Program-made: the position numbers and the translations under genes
Source: Microbacterium sp. Leaf320
GTDB taxonomy: Bacteria > Actinomycetota > Actinomycetes > Actinomycetales > Microbacteriaceae
DNA length: 64,000 nt
Assembly (NCBI RefSeq): GCF_001423485.1
Contig: NZ_LMOD01000003.1
Span: 385,527 to 449,526, forward strand
Direction of reading: 5' to 3'
Notes under the pieces: generated by a model
The model's database searches: none
What the model was told of the DNA's origin: nothing
What the model saw: only the letters and a program-made list of their open reading frames with translations
Part shown: positions 7,960-15,841 of the stretch, one piece after another
Position numbering within the stretch: position 1 is the stretch's first letter
How the letters are laid out: each line of letters begins with the position of its first letter

Positions 7960-9279
7960 TCAGCTGGAAGGCCAGCCGGTCTCGATCTGGGTCAGGACCT
8001 CATCGGTCGAGGTGCCGTTCACCCATGCGACGATGCCCTTCCAGAAGGTTCCCGAGCCGACAGCACCGGGCATCTGGTCAGAACCGTCGAAGCGGAACGT
8101 GATCGAGTCGTCCTGGAGCAGCTTGATCGACTCCTGCAGGATGGGGTCCTCGACCACATCGAGGTTCACGCCCTTGTTGGCCGACGTCACTCCACCGAGA
8201 GCGAGGCGGCTGTCCGCCCACTCGGGGCTCGACAGGTACTCGAGCACCTTCTGCGTCGCCTCGTCGTCGCTGAACGCGCCGACGATCTCGCCACCACCGG
8301 TGATGAGCGTCTCGTCTGCGTTCGTGCTCGGCGTCAGGAACGCCCAGACGTCTCCGTCTTCGGCGAAGTTCGTGCCCTCAGGGTAGAAGCCCGAGAGGAA
8401 CGAGGCCTGGTGGGTCAGCGCGCACTCGCCGCTGGCGACCTGCGCCGCCACATCACCGAATGCGGTCGAGTTGATGGAGCGCACGTCGCCGAAGCCGGCG
8501 TTGACGTACTCCGGGTTGAGCAGAATCTCACCGGTCGCGTCGAACGCCTCCTTGATCTGGGGGTCGGTGAACGGGATCTCGTTCTTGACCCACTGGTCGT
8601 ACACCTCGGGGCCCGCGTTGCGGAGCACGAGGTCCTCGATCCAGTCGGTCCCGGGCCAGCCGGTCGCGACGCCCGATTCGAAGCCGGCACACCAGGGAGC
8701 CTTGCCACTCGCGGTCTTGATGGTCTCGGTGAGGGCCAGAAGCTCGTCCCAGGTCGTCGGTTCCTCGACGCCCCACTCGGCGAACTTCGTCGGCGAGTAC
8801 CAGATCCAGCCCTTGACGCTGGCCATCAGCGGCGCGCCGTAGAAGGTGCCGTCGTACGTGCCGAAGTCGACCCACCCCTGAGTCCAGTACTCCTCGGCGT
8901 TCGCCTTGACCGCCTCAGGAGCCGGCTTCAGCAGGTCGCGCGAGGCGTAGTCCGCGAACAGACCCGGCTGCGGGAAGATCGCGATGTCAGGCGGGTTGCC
9001 GCCCTGTGCGCGGGTGCCGAGCTGAGTCTCGAAGTCCTGGCTGCCCTCGTACTTGATGGTGATGTCGTTCTCTTCTTCGAAGTCCGCCCAGGACTCCGCC
9101 AGGAGTTCGGCCTCTCCCTCGACGATCGTGCCGTAGATGGTGACGGTGTTGTCTCCCTCGCCGCCGCCTTCGCTTCCGCCGTCCGTGCCGCCGGGAGCAC
9201 CACAACCGGCGAGCGCGATGCCCGCGACTCCCAGCAGGGCGATCGGCGCGTAACGCCGCGAACGCTGTGACAGACCCAT
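7960..9279 (-). CDS. sugar-binding lipoprotein of the ABC importer (family 1)
   Basis: The protein has 439 residues with a lipoprotein signal peptide: Arg-rich start, hydrophobic stretch and lipobox ALAGC with Cys26 as the acylated residue, followed by a Gly/Ser/Glu-rich linker. The rest is an extracytoplasmic solute-binding protein of the MalE/AglE-like family 1, with Trp- and acid-rich stretches such as PAWCAGFESG and GVATGWPGTDW that suit sugar stacking. It delivers sugar to the two permeases encoded downstream. Its promoter reads TTGTGC, 18 bases, then TAGGTT on the minus strand (9387-9392 and 9363-9368), with a LacI-type palindrome at the expected transcription start. Confidence 0.9.
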   Translation of the reverse strand: MGLSQRSRRYAPIALLGVAGIALAGCGAPGGTDGGSEGGGEGDNTVTIYGTIVEGEAELLAESWADFEEENDITIKYEGSQDFETQLGTRAQGGNPPDIAIFPQPGLFADYASRDLLKPAPEAVKANAEEYWTQGWVDFGTYDGTFYGAPLMASVKGWIWYSPTKFAEWGVEEPTTWDELLALTETIKTASGKAPWCAGFESGVATGWPGTDWIEDLVLRNAGPEVYDQWVKNEIPFTDPQIKEAFDATGEILLNPEYVNAGFGDVRSINSTAFGDVAAQVASGECALTHQASFLSGFYPEGTNFAEDGDVWAFLTPSTNADETLITGGGEIVGAFSDDEATQKVLEYLSSPEWADSRLALGGVTSANKGVNLDVVEDPILQESIKLLQDDSITFRFDGSDQMPGAVGSGTFWKGIVAWVNGTSTDEVLTQIETGWPSS

Positions 9280-9344
9280 GTGAATTCTCCTCTTCGAGTT
9301 TCACGGCTCCCGCCGTGTTCTGCGCCGCCCCTGGGCGCAGAATC

Positions 9345-9506
9345 GGGAACCGATTCCAGGACAACCTATCGGGGTCCGATACCGCGGCACAATAAGCCAG
9401 GATCACAACACGGCAACCTTTCCGACGGTTCACGCACGATGCATGGGAGCGCTCCCTCACGATTCGTGTGGAACCGGTTCCTTTCAGCCCGGACACGGGC
9501 TACGCT
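9345..9506. promoter_or_regulatory. divergent control region with three LacI-type operators
   Basis: Three 12-base perfect palindromes lie between the lipoprotein gene and the lacI-type gene: GGAATCGGTTCC (minus-strand reading) at 9346-9357, GGGAGCGCTCCC at 9445-9456, and GGAACCGGTTCC at 9470-9481. The first sits just after the lipoprotein promoter -10 (TAGGTT, 9368-9363). The third overlaps the -35 (TTCCTT, 9478-9483) of the regulator promoter, whose -10 is TACGCT at 9501-9506. The layout predicts repression of the importer and autoregulation. The first site is a quasi-palindrome with one central mismatch pair on strict reading; the other two are exact. Confidence 0.65.
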
Positions 9507-9560
9507 GACATCGGCGCGCAGGAGGGGCTGAGGCGTCACACGCATGGTCGAGGAGGACCG

Positions 9561-10565
9561 ATGAGCACGATCGCGGACGTCGCGGCGCGTGCCGGCGTGT
9601 CCAAGGCGACGGCGAGTCGGGCGCTCAGCGGCCGCGGATACGTCTCAGAAGACACCCGCAAGAGAGTGGCGGATGCCGCCGATGAGCTGGCCTATGTCGC
9701 TCATTCCTCCGCCACCAGCCTCGCGACCGGACGCACCCAGACCGTCGGGGTGATCATGCCCCCCGTCGACCGCTGGTTCTTCTCGGAGCTGCTCGCCGGC
9801 ATCCAGGAATCGCTGTTCGCCCTCGACTACGAGCTCGCCCTGTACGGGATCCGCGAGGGGACCGAGACGCGTGAGCGACTGTTCGACGCCGTGCTCCCCG
9901 GTCGACGCTTCGACGGGATCATCGCGGTCGGCATTCAGCCGAGCGCGCAGGAGCTCGAGCGGCTGCACCGCTCGGAGCGCCCGCTCGTCAGCGTCGGTCC
10001 CTACAGCGAAGGCTCGAGTGCCGTGTCGATCGACGACGTCGCCGCCGCGCGCATCGCCACCGAGCACCTGATCGAACTGGGTCACACCGACATCGCCTTC
10101 GTCGGCGGGTCCGCCGACCCTGACGACCTCAGCTTCGGCGACGCCCAGCGCGTCGAGGGATACCTCGAGGCGCTGGCCGCGGCGGGACTCGAGGCGGTCG
10201 CGCGGATCGCGGACTCTCCCCCGACGATGCCGGGCGGCTATGCCGCTGCTGTCGAGCTGCTCGGCGACCGCCGGGGCCGCCCCACCGCGATCATCGGCGT
10301 CTGCGACGAGGCCGCGATCGGAGCGATGATCGCCGCGCGGCGGCTGGGCATCGCGGTGCCCACCGAGCTGAGCATCGTCGGCGTCGACGACCACCAGCAC
10401 GCCGAGATGTTCGCGCTGACCACCATCAAGCAGTCCCCGCGCGAACAGGGTCACGAGGCGGTGCGGCTGCTGCAGCAGCAGATCGACCACCCGGACTCCC
10501 CGCGGGAGCGCACCGTCACGGCGTCCACTCTGGTCGTGCGCAGCTCCACCGCCGGCCGACGCTGA
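9561..10565 (+). CDS. LacI-family transcriptional repressor of the sugar importer
   Basis: The product has 334 residues. The N-terminal LacI helix-turn-helix is explicit (TIADVAARAGVSKATASRAL, residues 3-22), followed by the hinge (AHSSATSLATGRT) and a periplasmic-binding-protein-like effector domain. I set the start at the ATG at 9561, four bases after AGGAGG; the frame upstream is open but has no protein-like content. It is divergent from the sugar ABC genes and almost certainly regulates them and itself through the palindromes between the two. The inducer is presumably the imported sugar or a derivative. Confidence 0.92.
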   Translation: MSTIADVAARAGVSKATASRALSGRGYVSEDTRKRVADAADELAYVAHSSATSLATGRTQTVGVIMPPVDRWFFSELLAGIQESLFALDYELALYGIREGTETRERLFDAVLPGRRFDGIIAVGIQPSAQELERLHRSERPLVSVGPYSEGSSAVSIDDVAAARIATEHLIELGHTDIAFVGGSADPDDLSFGDAQRVEGYLEALAAAGLEAVARIADSPPTMPGGYAAAVELLGDRRGRPTAIIGVCDEAAIGAMIAARRLGIAVPTELSIVGVDDHQHAEMFALTTIKQSPREQGHEAVRLLQQQIDHPDSPRERTVTASTLVVRSSTAGRR

Positions 10566-10596
10566 GCGTCATCAACCGCATCGGCGCCCGGATGCA

Positions 10597-10626
10597 CGAA
10601 AACCCCGGGCGAACCCGGGGCTTTCG
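10597..10626. terminator. bidirectional terminator between lacI-type gene and rplL
   Basis: The stem CGAAAnCCCCGGG pairs with CCCGGGGnTTTCG around a four-base loop. An A-run on one side and a T-run on the other let it serve both converging transcripts. Confidence 0.85.
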
Positions 10627-10679
10627 TGAAGCGTTCAGACGCATCCAGGGCGAGGCGCGAGGCCGCGACCTGAAACGGA

Positions 10680-11063
10680 TTACTTGAGGGTAACCGTGGC
10701 GCCTGCCTCTTCGAGGGCAGCCTTGGCCTTCTCGGCTGCTTCCTTGTTCGCGCCCTCGAGCACGGCCTTGGGAGCACCGTCGACAACAGCCTTGGCCTCG
10801 CCGAGACCCAGCGAGGTGAGCTCGCGGACGGTCTTGATGACCTGGATCTTCTTGTCGCCAGCAGCCTCGAGGATGACGTCGAAGGAGTCCTTCTCTTCCT
10901 CAGCCTCGGCACCTGCGCCAGCACCAGCGGCACCTGCGACGGCGACGGGGGCAGCAGCGGTGACCTCGAACTTCTCCTCGAACGCCTTGACGAAGTCGTT
11001 GAGCTCGATGAGGGTCAGGCCTGCGAACTGCTCGAGCAGCTCCTCAGTGGTGAGCTTAGCCAT
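10680..11063 (-). CDS. rplL: 50S ribosomal protein L7/L12
   Basis: The product has 127 residues, the normal length. The N-terminal dimerisation domain ([20 protein letters not shown]), the Ala/Gly-rich hinge ([18 protein letters not shown]) and the C-terminal domain with VKTVREL and [13 protein letters not shown] are all present. It forms the flexible ribosomal stalk that recruits translation GTPases. It is the second gene of the rplJ-rplL operon, 50 bases after rplJ, with an AGGAG-type ribosome site (TATCTAGGAGATACATC on the minus strand). The operon is controlled by the L10 leader upstream and ends at the hairpin at 10597-10626. Confidence 0.97.
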   Translation of the reverse strand: MAKLTTEELLEQFAGLTLIELNDFVKAFEEKFEVTAAAPVAVAGAAGAGAGAEAEEEKDSFDVILEAAGDKKIQVIKTVRELTSLGLGEAKAVVDGAPKAVLEGANKEAAEKAKAALEEAGATVTLK

Positions 11064-11113
11064 GATGTATCTCCTAGATAGATGGGTTTTGTTGAACGAG
11101 AACGTCAGGTCGC

Positions 11114-11602
11114 TTACGCGGCCTCGGCGGTCTCCAGCTTTTCGCGAAGAGCATCGATGGTGGCGGCAGCCTTGCCCATCGTGGCCTTCATCATGCCCGC
11201 AGCCTTCGCCAGCAGAACCTCACGGCTCTCGAGCGCGGCGTACTTGTTGACCTCGTCGGCAGAGAGGGCGTTGCCCTCGAAGATGCCCGACTTGATCACG
11301 AGAAGCGGGTTGGCCTTGGCGAAGTCACGAAGAGCCTTGGCAGTGGCGACGAAGTCACCGTGCACGAACGCGACGGCCGACGGACCCTTGAGGTCGTCGT
11401 CCAGCGCGGTGATGCCAGCCTTGTTGGCGGCGATCTTGGTCAGCGTGTTCTTCACCACGGCGTACTCAGCGTCCTGACGGATGCTGTTGCGCAGCTCCTT
11501 GAGCTGGGCAACCGTCAGACCGCGGTACTCGGTCAGCAGAACGGCAGTCGAGTTCTCGAATGACTTCGTGAGCTCGGCGACCGATGCATCCTTCTGCGCC
11601 AT
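11114..11602 (-). CDS. rplJ: 50S ribosomal protein L10
   Basis: The product has 162 residues from the ATG at 11602. The upstream frame is open to 11647, but [18 protein letters not shown] is the conserved start and an AAGGAG site sits before it. The core [20 protein letters not shown] and the C-terminal L12-binding helix ([14 protein letters not shown]) are recognisable. L10 anchors L7/L12 dimers at the stalk base and, when free, represses its own operon by binding the mRNA leader. A structured leader lies immediately upstream (11625-11789). Confidence 0.97.
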   Translation of the reverse strand: MAQKDASVAELTKSFENSTAVLLTEYRGLTVAQLKELRNSIRQDAEYAVVKNTLTKIAANKAGITALDDDLKGPSAVAFVHGDFVATAKALRDFAKANPLLVIKSGIFEGNALSADEVNKYAALESREVLLAKAAGMMKATMGKAAATIDALREKLETAEAA

Positions 11603-11624
11603 GGTCACTCCTTGGTGTGTACGA

Positions 11625-11801
11625 GGTGCCTCACGGCGGTGAGGCACCGGGTCCGACCCCTGGCAACAGAAAAGCTCCGGCGCAAGCGCACGGAGCTTTG
11701 GAAAGTTCGTGTCCTGCGCGGGCCCCTGCTGAGCAGAGCTTCAATCCTCCTGCGCTTGCGCGCATGACGATGACCAGCGGTCTTCGGTTGATCCCACTGT
11801 A
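11625..11801 (-). promoter_or_regulatory. L10-type mRNA leader of rplJ-rplL with attenuator-like hairpin
   Basis: Starting from TACAGT (11796-11801), about 185 bases of untranslated RNA precede rplJ. Within it is a GC-rich stem, AAAGCTCCG with CGGAGCTTT (11671-11699), followed by TTTTC: a terminator-like hairpin. Nearer the gene is a perfect 10-base stem, GGTGCCTCAC with GTGAGGCACC (11625-11648), just before the ribosome site. This matches the known principle of L10 (with L12) binding its own leader to adjust operon expression. The exact L10 kink-turn was not traced. Confidence 0.75.
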
Positions 11802-11825
11802 CCCCACCGCGTCCGGTCTGCCCAA
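11796..11825 (-). promoter_or_regulatory. promoter of rplJ-rplL
   Basis: On the minus strand TTGGGC (11820-11825) is separated by 18 bases from TACAGT (11796-11801), a good sigma-70-type match placed just after the GH15 gene stop. Confidence 0.55.
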
Positions 11826-11836
11826 ATCAGGCGGGA

Positions 11837-13630
11837 TCACCGCCTGTGCGCCGCGCGGCCCCCATGCCCCCCGAGCGCGTCGGCCGCGCGGATAAGACTC
11901 AGATGCGAGAGCGCCTGCGGGGTGTTGCCCGCCTGCCGCGTGTTCGCCACGTCGTATTCCTCCGACAGCAGACCGAGATCGTTCGCCATCTCGATCAACC
12001 GCGCCATCAGGTCCCGGGCCTCGTCGACACGGCCGCTCGTCGCGTACTGCTCGACCAGCCAGAAGCTGCAGGCGATGAAGGGGTGCTCTCCCCCGTCGAG
12101 TCCGTCGACACCCGACTCCGTGCGGTAGCGCCGGAGGAATCCGCCGGTGAACAGGGTGCGCTCGATCTGCTCCACCGTCTGCAGCATCCGGGGGTCGTCG
12201 GGGGCACAGTACCCGACCTGCGGCAGCACGAGCAGCGAGGCGTCGACCTCGGTCGAGCCGTAGTGCTGGACGAAGTACCCCTGATCGGCATCCACCCCTC
12301 GCTCGTCGATCTCGCGCCGCAGCCCGTCGCGGACCACCGACCACCGGTCCGCGTCTCCTGGGAGGCCGTGCTCCCGCACGGCGCGTACGCCGCGGTCGAG
12401 AGCTGCCCACATCATGACCCGGGAGTGGGTGAACCACTGCGGCTCGCCCCGGATCTCCCAGATGCCGTTGTCCGGCCGGTCGATCGAGGCGATCACCTGC
12501 TCGATGAGCGCCCGCTGCAGGGGCCACGAGAAGTCGCCCTCTTCGAGGCCGGCGATCCGTGCGGACTCCAGCGCGACCAGCACCTCGCCGATCACGTCTC
12601 CCTGATACTGGTCGACCGCGCCGTTGCCGATCCGCACCGGCGCCGCGCCTGCGTAACCGGGGAGGCTCGTGAGCTCGCGCTCGATGAGGTCTCGCTCCCC
12701 CGCGATCCCGTACATGATCTGCACCTCGTTCGGCTCACCGGCGACGGCTCGGAGCAGCCATCGACGCCAGTGGTGGGCCTCGGTGAGGAACCCGTGCGCG
12801 ATGAGCGCCTCGAGCGTCAACGCGGCATCCCGCAGCCAGACGAAGCGGTAGTCCCAGTTGCGCGAGCCGCCGAACTCCTCGGGGAGCGAGGTCGTGGCGG
12901 CGGCCACGATTCCGCCGGTGTCCTTGTTCGTGAGAGCCCGCAGCACGAGCAGCGACCGCACGACCTCGCCGCGGTACTCGCCGTCGTGCTGGATCCCGCT
13001 CGCCCACCCCTGCCACCAGGATCGCGTGGCGGCGATCGCGTCGTCGACGTCGAGCGCGGCCGGTGCATGCTCGTGCGAGGGGAACCAGCTGAGGGTCAGA
13101 TCACGGACCTCGTCTGCCGCGACGGTGAACCCCGCCCTGTGGCGGTGGTCCTCCGCGACGAGCCGCACTCCCCGCACGATCACCGCCTCGGGTCCGGCCG
13201 TCGCGCGCAGCGCAGGTTCCTCTCTCGTACCCACCTGCCGCACCCAGGGGAGCCTGCGGGAGTAGTCGAAGTGCAGCCGCAGCTCGGTGACGAACTCGAC
13301 CTGACCCGAGATTCCGACGATCCGGCGCACGACATCGCTGCGCGCGGGCTGCAGCGGCATGAACTCATGCACCTCCGCCACGCCATCGGCGGTCTCCCAT
13401 CGGGTGACGAGGATGAACGTGTCCGACACGTAGTGGCGCTGCGAGGTCGCGGTGGTATCGAGCGGCCGCAGGCTCCAGCATCCGTTGCTCGCTTCTCCGA
13501 GCAGCGCTCCGAAGAGCGACGGCGCATCGAAGCGAGGAAGGCAGAGCCAGTCGATGCTGCCCTCCTTCGAGACGAGCGCGCCGGTGCGGCAGTCGCTGAG
13601 CAGGGCGTAGTCCTCGATGGGAGCGGGCAT
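11837..13630 (-). CDS. glycoside hydrolase family 15 protein (glucoamylase/trehalase-like)
   Basis: The product has 597 residues. The N-terminal MPAPIEDYALLSDCRTGALVSKEGSIDWLCLPRFD is the conserved opening of bacterial GH15 proteins: a beta-sandwich domain followed by an (alpha/alpha)6 barrel. In the barrel, WDYRFVWLRDA and WEIRGEPQWFTHS carry the substrate-binding Trp/Arg/Asp and the likely catalytic acid Glu; HPFIACSFWLVEQYA is another family block. GH15 enzymes release glucose from alpha-glucans or split trehalose; actinobacterial members of this length include both. There is no signal peptide, so it is cytosolic. A CAGAAT hexamer six bases before the ATG suggests a leaderless transcript. 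It is divergent from the G6PD-like gene, hinting at linked sugar metabolism. Confidence 0.9.
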   Translation of the reverse strand: MPAPIEDYALLSDCRTGALVSKEGSIDWLCLPRFDAPSLFGALLGEASNGCWSLRPLDTTATSQRHYVSDTFILVTRWETADGVAEVHEFMPLQPARSDVVRRIVGISGQVEFVTELRLHFDYSRRLPWVRQVGTREEPALRATAGPEAVIVRGVRLVAEDHRHRAGFTVAADEVRDLTLSWFPSHEHAPAALDVDDAIAATRSWWQGWASGIQHDGEYRGEVVRSLLVLRALTNKDTGGIVAAATTSLPEEFGGSRNWDYRFVWLRDAALTLEALIAHGFLTEAHHWRRWLLRAVAGEPNEVQIMYGIAGERDLIERELTSLPGYAGAAPVRIGNGAVDQYQGDVIGEVLVALESARIAGLEEGDFSWPLQRALIEQVIASIDRPDNGIWEIRGEPQWFTHSRVMMWAALDRGVRAVREHGLPGDADRWSVVRDGLRREIDERGVDADQGYFVQHYGSTEVDASLLVLPQVGYCAPDDPRMLQTVEQIERTLFTGGFLRRYRTESGVDGLDGGEHPFIACSFWLVEQYATSGRVDEARDLMARLIEMANDLGLLSEEYDVANTRQAGNTPQALSHLSLIRAADALGGHGGRAAHRR

Positions 13631-13636
13631 CGACCG

Positions 13637-13675
13637 ATTCTGACACGACTGCCCGCAGGGTGGACGGGTTACGGT
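13637..13675. promoter_or_regulatory. divergent leaderless promoters, GH15 and G6PD-like genes
   Basis: Only 51 bases separate the two start codons. CAGAAT (minus strand, 13637-13642) sits six bases from the GH15 ATG and TACGGT (plus strand, 13670-13675) six bases from the other ATG, so both transcripts probably lack a 5' leader and their promoters share the same DNA. Confidence 0.5.
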
Positions 13676-13681
13676 GGGACC

Positions 13682-15046
13682 ATGGCCGATGCGACGACGC
13701 TCGTGATCCTCGGAGCCGGTGGCGATCTCACCTCCCGGCTCCTCCTTCCCGCGCTGGGACAGCTGCTGACTCGGGAGCCCTCCCGTGCGGTGCGCATCGT
13801 CGGCGCCGACCGCGAGGAATGGACCGACGCTGATCTCGAGTCCGTGGTCCGCTCGTCGTTCGCATCGATGGATGCGGAGAAGGCCGCGTCGCACGTCGAC
13901 GTGACGTACGTGCGCACCGACATCACCCGGCCGGACGATCTGCGCGCACTGCTGAAGGACTGCACGGGGCAGGTCGCGATCTACTTCGCCGTGCCGCCGT
14001 CGGTGGCCGCGGCATCCATCGAGGCGCTCACCCCCGAGATGCTGCCGGACGGAGCGATGCTCGTCATGGAGAAGCCGTTCGGCACCGATGAGGAGAGCGC
14101 GCGAGCATTGAACCGGACGCTCACGGCACTCGTCCCGGAAAGCCAGGTGTTCCGGGTCGACCACTTCCTCGGCCGCTCGACCACCCTCAATCTTCTCGGC
14201 GCGCGCTTCGCCAACCGCATCCTCGAGCCCCTGTGGTCGGCGGAGAGCATCGAGTCGGTCGACATCGTCTACGACGAATCGCTCGCGCTGGAGGGACGTG
14301 CCGGATACTACGACGCAGCCGGCGCACTGGTCGACATGATCCAGAGCCACCTGCTCCAGGTGCTCGCCGTGCTGGCGATGGAGGAGCCGGCGACACTCGA
14401 CGAGGTCGACTTCCGCGCGGCCACAGGTGCCGTGCTCCGCGCGACCTCGGTATGGGGTGACGACCCGGCCGGGTCGTCGCGCCGAGCGCGCTACACGGCC
14501 GGCACGGTCGACGGCATCGAGAAGCCGTCCTACATCGACGAACCGGGGGTCGACCCCGCGCGCCGGACCGAGACCCTCGCCGAAGCGACGTTCGAGGTGC
14601 GCAACAGCCGTTGGGCCGGGATTCCGTTCCGGCTCCGCTCCGGCAAGGCTCTCGGGACACCGGCCAGGGAGATCGTCGTGCGGTTCCGCTCGGTCCGCCA
14701 CGTTCCGCGCGGACTCACTGGCTCATCGGCCGGCGCCGTGCTGCGCTTCTCCCTGGGGCCCGACCGGATGTCGCTCGAACTGAACCTCAACGCGTCGGAG
14801 GATCCGTTCGAGCTGGAACGGGCGGCCCTGTCGGCAGAGCTCGGCGAGGGGGCGCTCAAGGCCTATGCCGAGGTGCTGTCCGGCGTCCTCGACGGCGACC
14901 CGATGCTGTCCGTGCGCGGCGATGCCGCGGAGCAGTCGTGGCGGATCGTGGCGCCGATCCTCGACGCGTGGGGGCGCGACGACGTTCCTCTCGAGGACTA
15001 CGTCGCAGGCTCGCTCGGCCCCGAGGGCTGGCCGGCACTCGACTGA
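13682..15046 (+). CDS. glucose-6-phosphate dehydrogenase-like protein, divergent
   Basis: The product has 454 residues, shorter than typical G6PD (about 480-520). The N-terminal Rossmann motif is GAGGDL (11-16), EKPFG is at 130-134, and the substrate motif reads RVDHFLGR (158-165). In authentic G6PD this motif is R-I-D-H-Y-L-G-K, and the final Lys contacts the substrate phosphate; here it is Arg165. The N-terminal coenzyme loop also lacks the usual Lys/Arg pair after GDL. It is therefore either a divergent G6PD or a paralogue with another sugar phosphate. The frame extends far upstream antisense to the GH15 gene, but TACGGT six bases before the ATG fixes the start as leaderless. Confidence 0.8.
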   Translation: MADATTLVILGAGGDLTSRLLLPALGQLLTREPSRAVRIVGADREEWTDADLESVVRSSFASMDAEKAASHVDVTYVRTDITRPDDLRALLKDCTGQVAIYFAVPPSVAAASIEALTPEMLPDGAMLVMEKPFGTDEESARALNRTLTALVPESQVFRVDHFLGRSTTLNLLGARFANRILEPLWSAESIESVDIVYDESLALEGRAGYYDAAGALVDMIQSHLLQVLAVLAMEEPATLDEVDFRAATGAVLRATSVWGDDPAGSSRRARYTAGTVDGIEKPSYIDEPGVDPARRTETLAEATFEVRNSRWAGIPFRLRSGKALGTPAREIVVRFRSVRHVPRGLTGSSAGAVLRFSLGPDRMSLELNLNASEDPFELERAALSAELGEGALKAYAEVLSGVLDGDPMLSVRGDAAEQSWRIVAPILDAWGRDDVPLEDYVAGSLGPEGWPALD

Positions 15047-15115
15047 GAGCGAGCCGCACGCACGAGGGATGCCGGCGAGCGGCGTGTACGGGGAACGAGA
15101 GTCCCCGACCGGGGT

Positions 15116-15121
15116 TACGCT
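15116..15121 (+). promoter_or_regulatory. -10 element of the leaderless YqaJ-like gene
   Basis: TACGCT ends six bases before the GTG start and no ribosome site is present. Confidence 0.5.
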
Positions 15122-15127
15122 CGATGG

Positions 15128-15820
15128 GTGACCCCCGAACTCCACGCTCGCATCGTCGCGGACTCCCGCGACCGCGTCGCCTGGATGCGGGCCCGCTCAC
15201 GCGGGATCACCGCGACGGATGTGGCAGGACTCACCAGCGAGCGGTCGATCATCCGAGCGGCCGACTCGAAGCTCGGTGGCGGACCCCGCTTCGGCGGCAA
15301 CGCGTACACAGACCACGGCCGCCGGCGCGAGCCCGAGATCGCCGCGTGGGTCGCGGCGACGCACGGCATCCTTCCCTCATCCGCACTGTTCCGCGCCGAG
15401 GTCGAGCACCGCCACCTCGCGACTCCCGACGGCATCGCCGTCGATGCGGACGGACGTGTCGAGCTCGCCGAGATCAAGACCACGAACAAGGCGTTCCGCG
15501 GCATCCCCCGCACCTACCTCCGCCAGGTGTGGTGGCAGCAGCACGTGCTGGGCGCCGAGCGCACACTGTTCGTCTGGGAGGAGCACGTCGACTTCGCCCC
15601 CATCCACGACGAGCCGCGCTGTGTCTGGATCGATCGGGACGACCGTGAGATCGCCAAGCTCGTGGGCCTCGCGACCGACCTCATCGACGAGCTGTATCGC
15701 CGCACCACCGGCCTGCAGGTGCCGGCGCGGATCGCGGAGGCCACGGCCGCCGCAGCGGCCAGCCGCCGGGAGCACCTCCGTGAGCGCGATGCCTTCCGCG
15801 CGCTCGCTCTCGCCGACTGA
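15128..15820 (+). CDS. YqaJ-type PD-(D/E)XK nuclease, not in a phage context
   Basis: The product has 230 residues from a GTG start. The lambda-exonuclease/YqaJ layout is visible: GITATDVAGL near the N-terminus, RREPEIAAW with the first acidic residue, TPDGIAVDADG with the metal-binding Asp, AEIKTTNK with the Glu-X-Lys pair, and a Gln-rich helix (RQVWWQQHVLG). Such enzymes digest double-stranded DNA ends 5' to 3' and usually work with a single-strand annealing protein in phage recombination. No phage gene, annealase or integrase is nearby, so this is either a domesticated chromosomal copy or a repair or restriction-like nuclease. It follows the G6PD-like gene by 81 bases with its own leaderless promoter. 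Confidence 0.8.
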   Translation: MTPELHARIVADSRDRVAWMRARSRGITATDVAGLTSERSIIRAADSKLGGGPRFGGNAYTDHGRRREPEIAAWVAATHGILPSSALFRAEVEHRHLATPDGIAVDADGRVELAEIKTTNKAFRGIPRTYLRQVWWQQHVLGAERTLFVWEEHVDFAPIHDEPRCVWIDRDDREIAKLVGLATDLIDELYRRTTGLQVPARIAEATAAAAASRREHLRERDAFRALALAD

Positions 15821-15841
15821 GCACTCCCACCCTGCCTGCAC

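Noticed and set aside
11846-15046. A 1066-codon frame that would fuse antisense GH15 sequence to the G6PD-like protein
   Set aside because: The first 612 codons mirror the GH15 gene; the Rossmann motif and a leaderless -10 place the true start at 13682.
15128-15820. Prophage remnant
   Set aside because: A single YqaJ-like gene with no integrase, attachment repeats, tRNA junction or structural genes.
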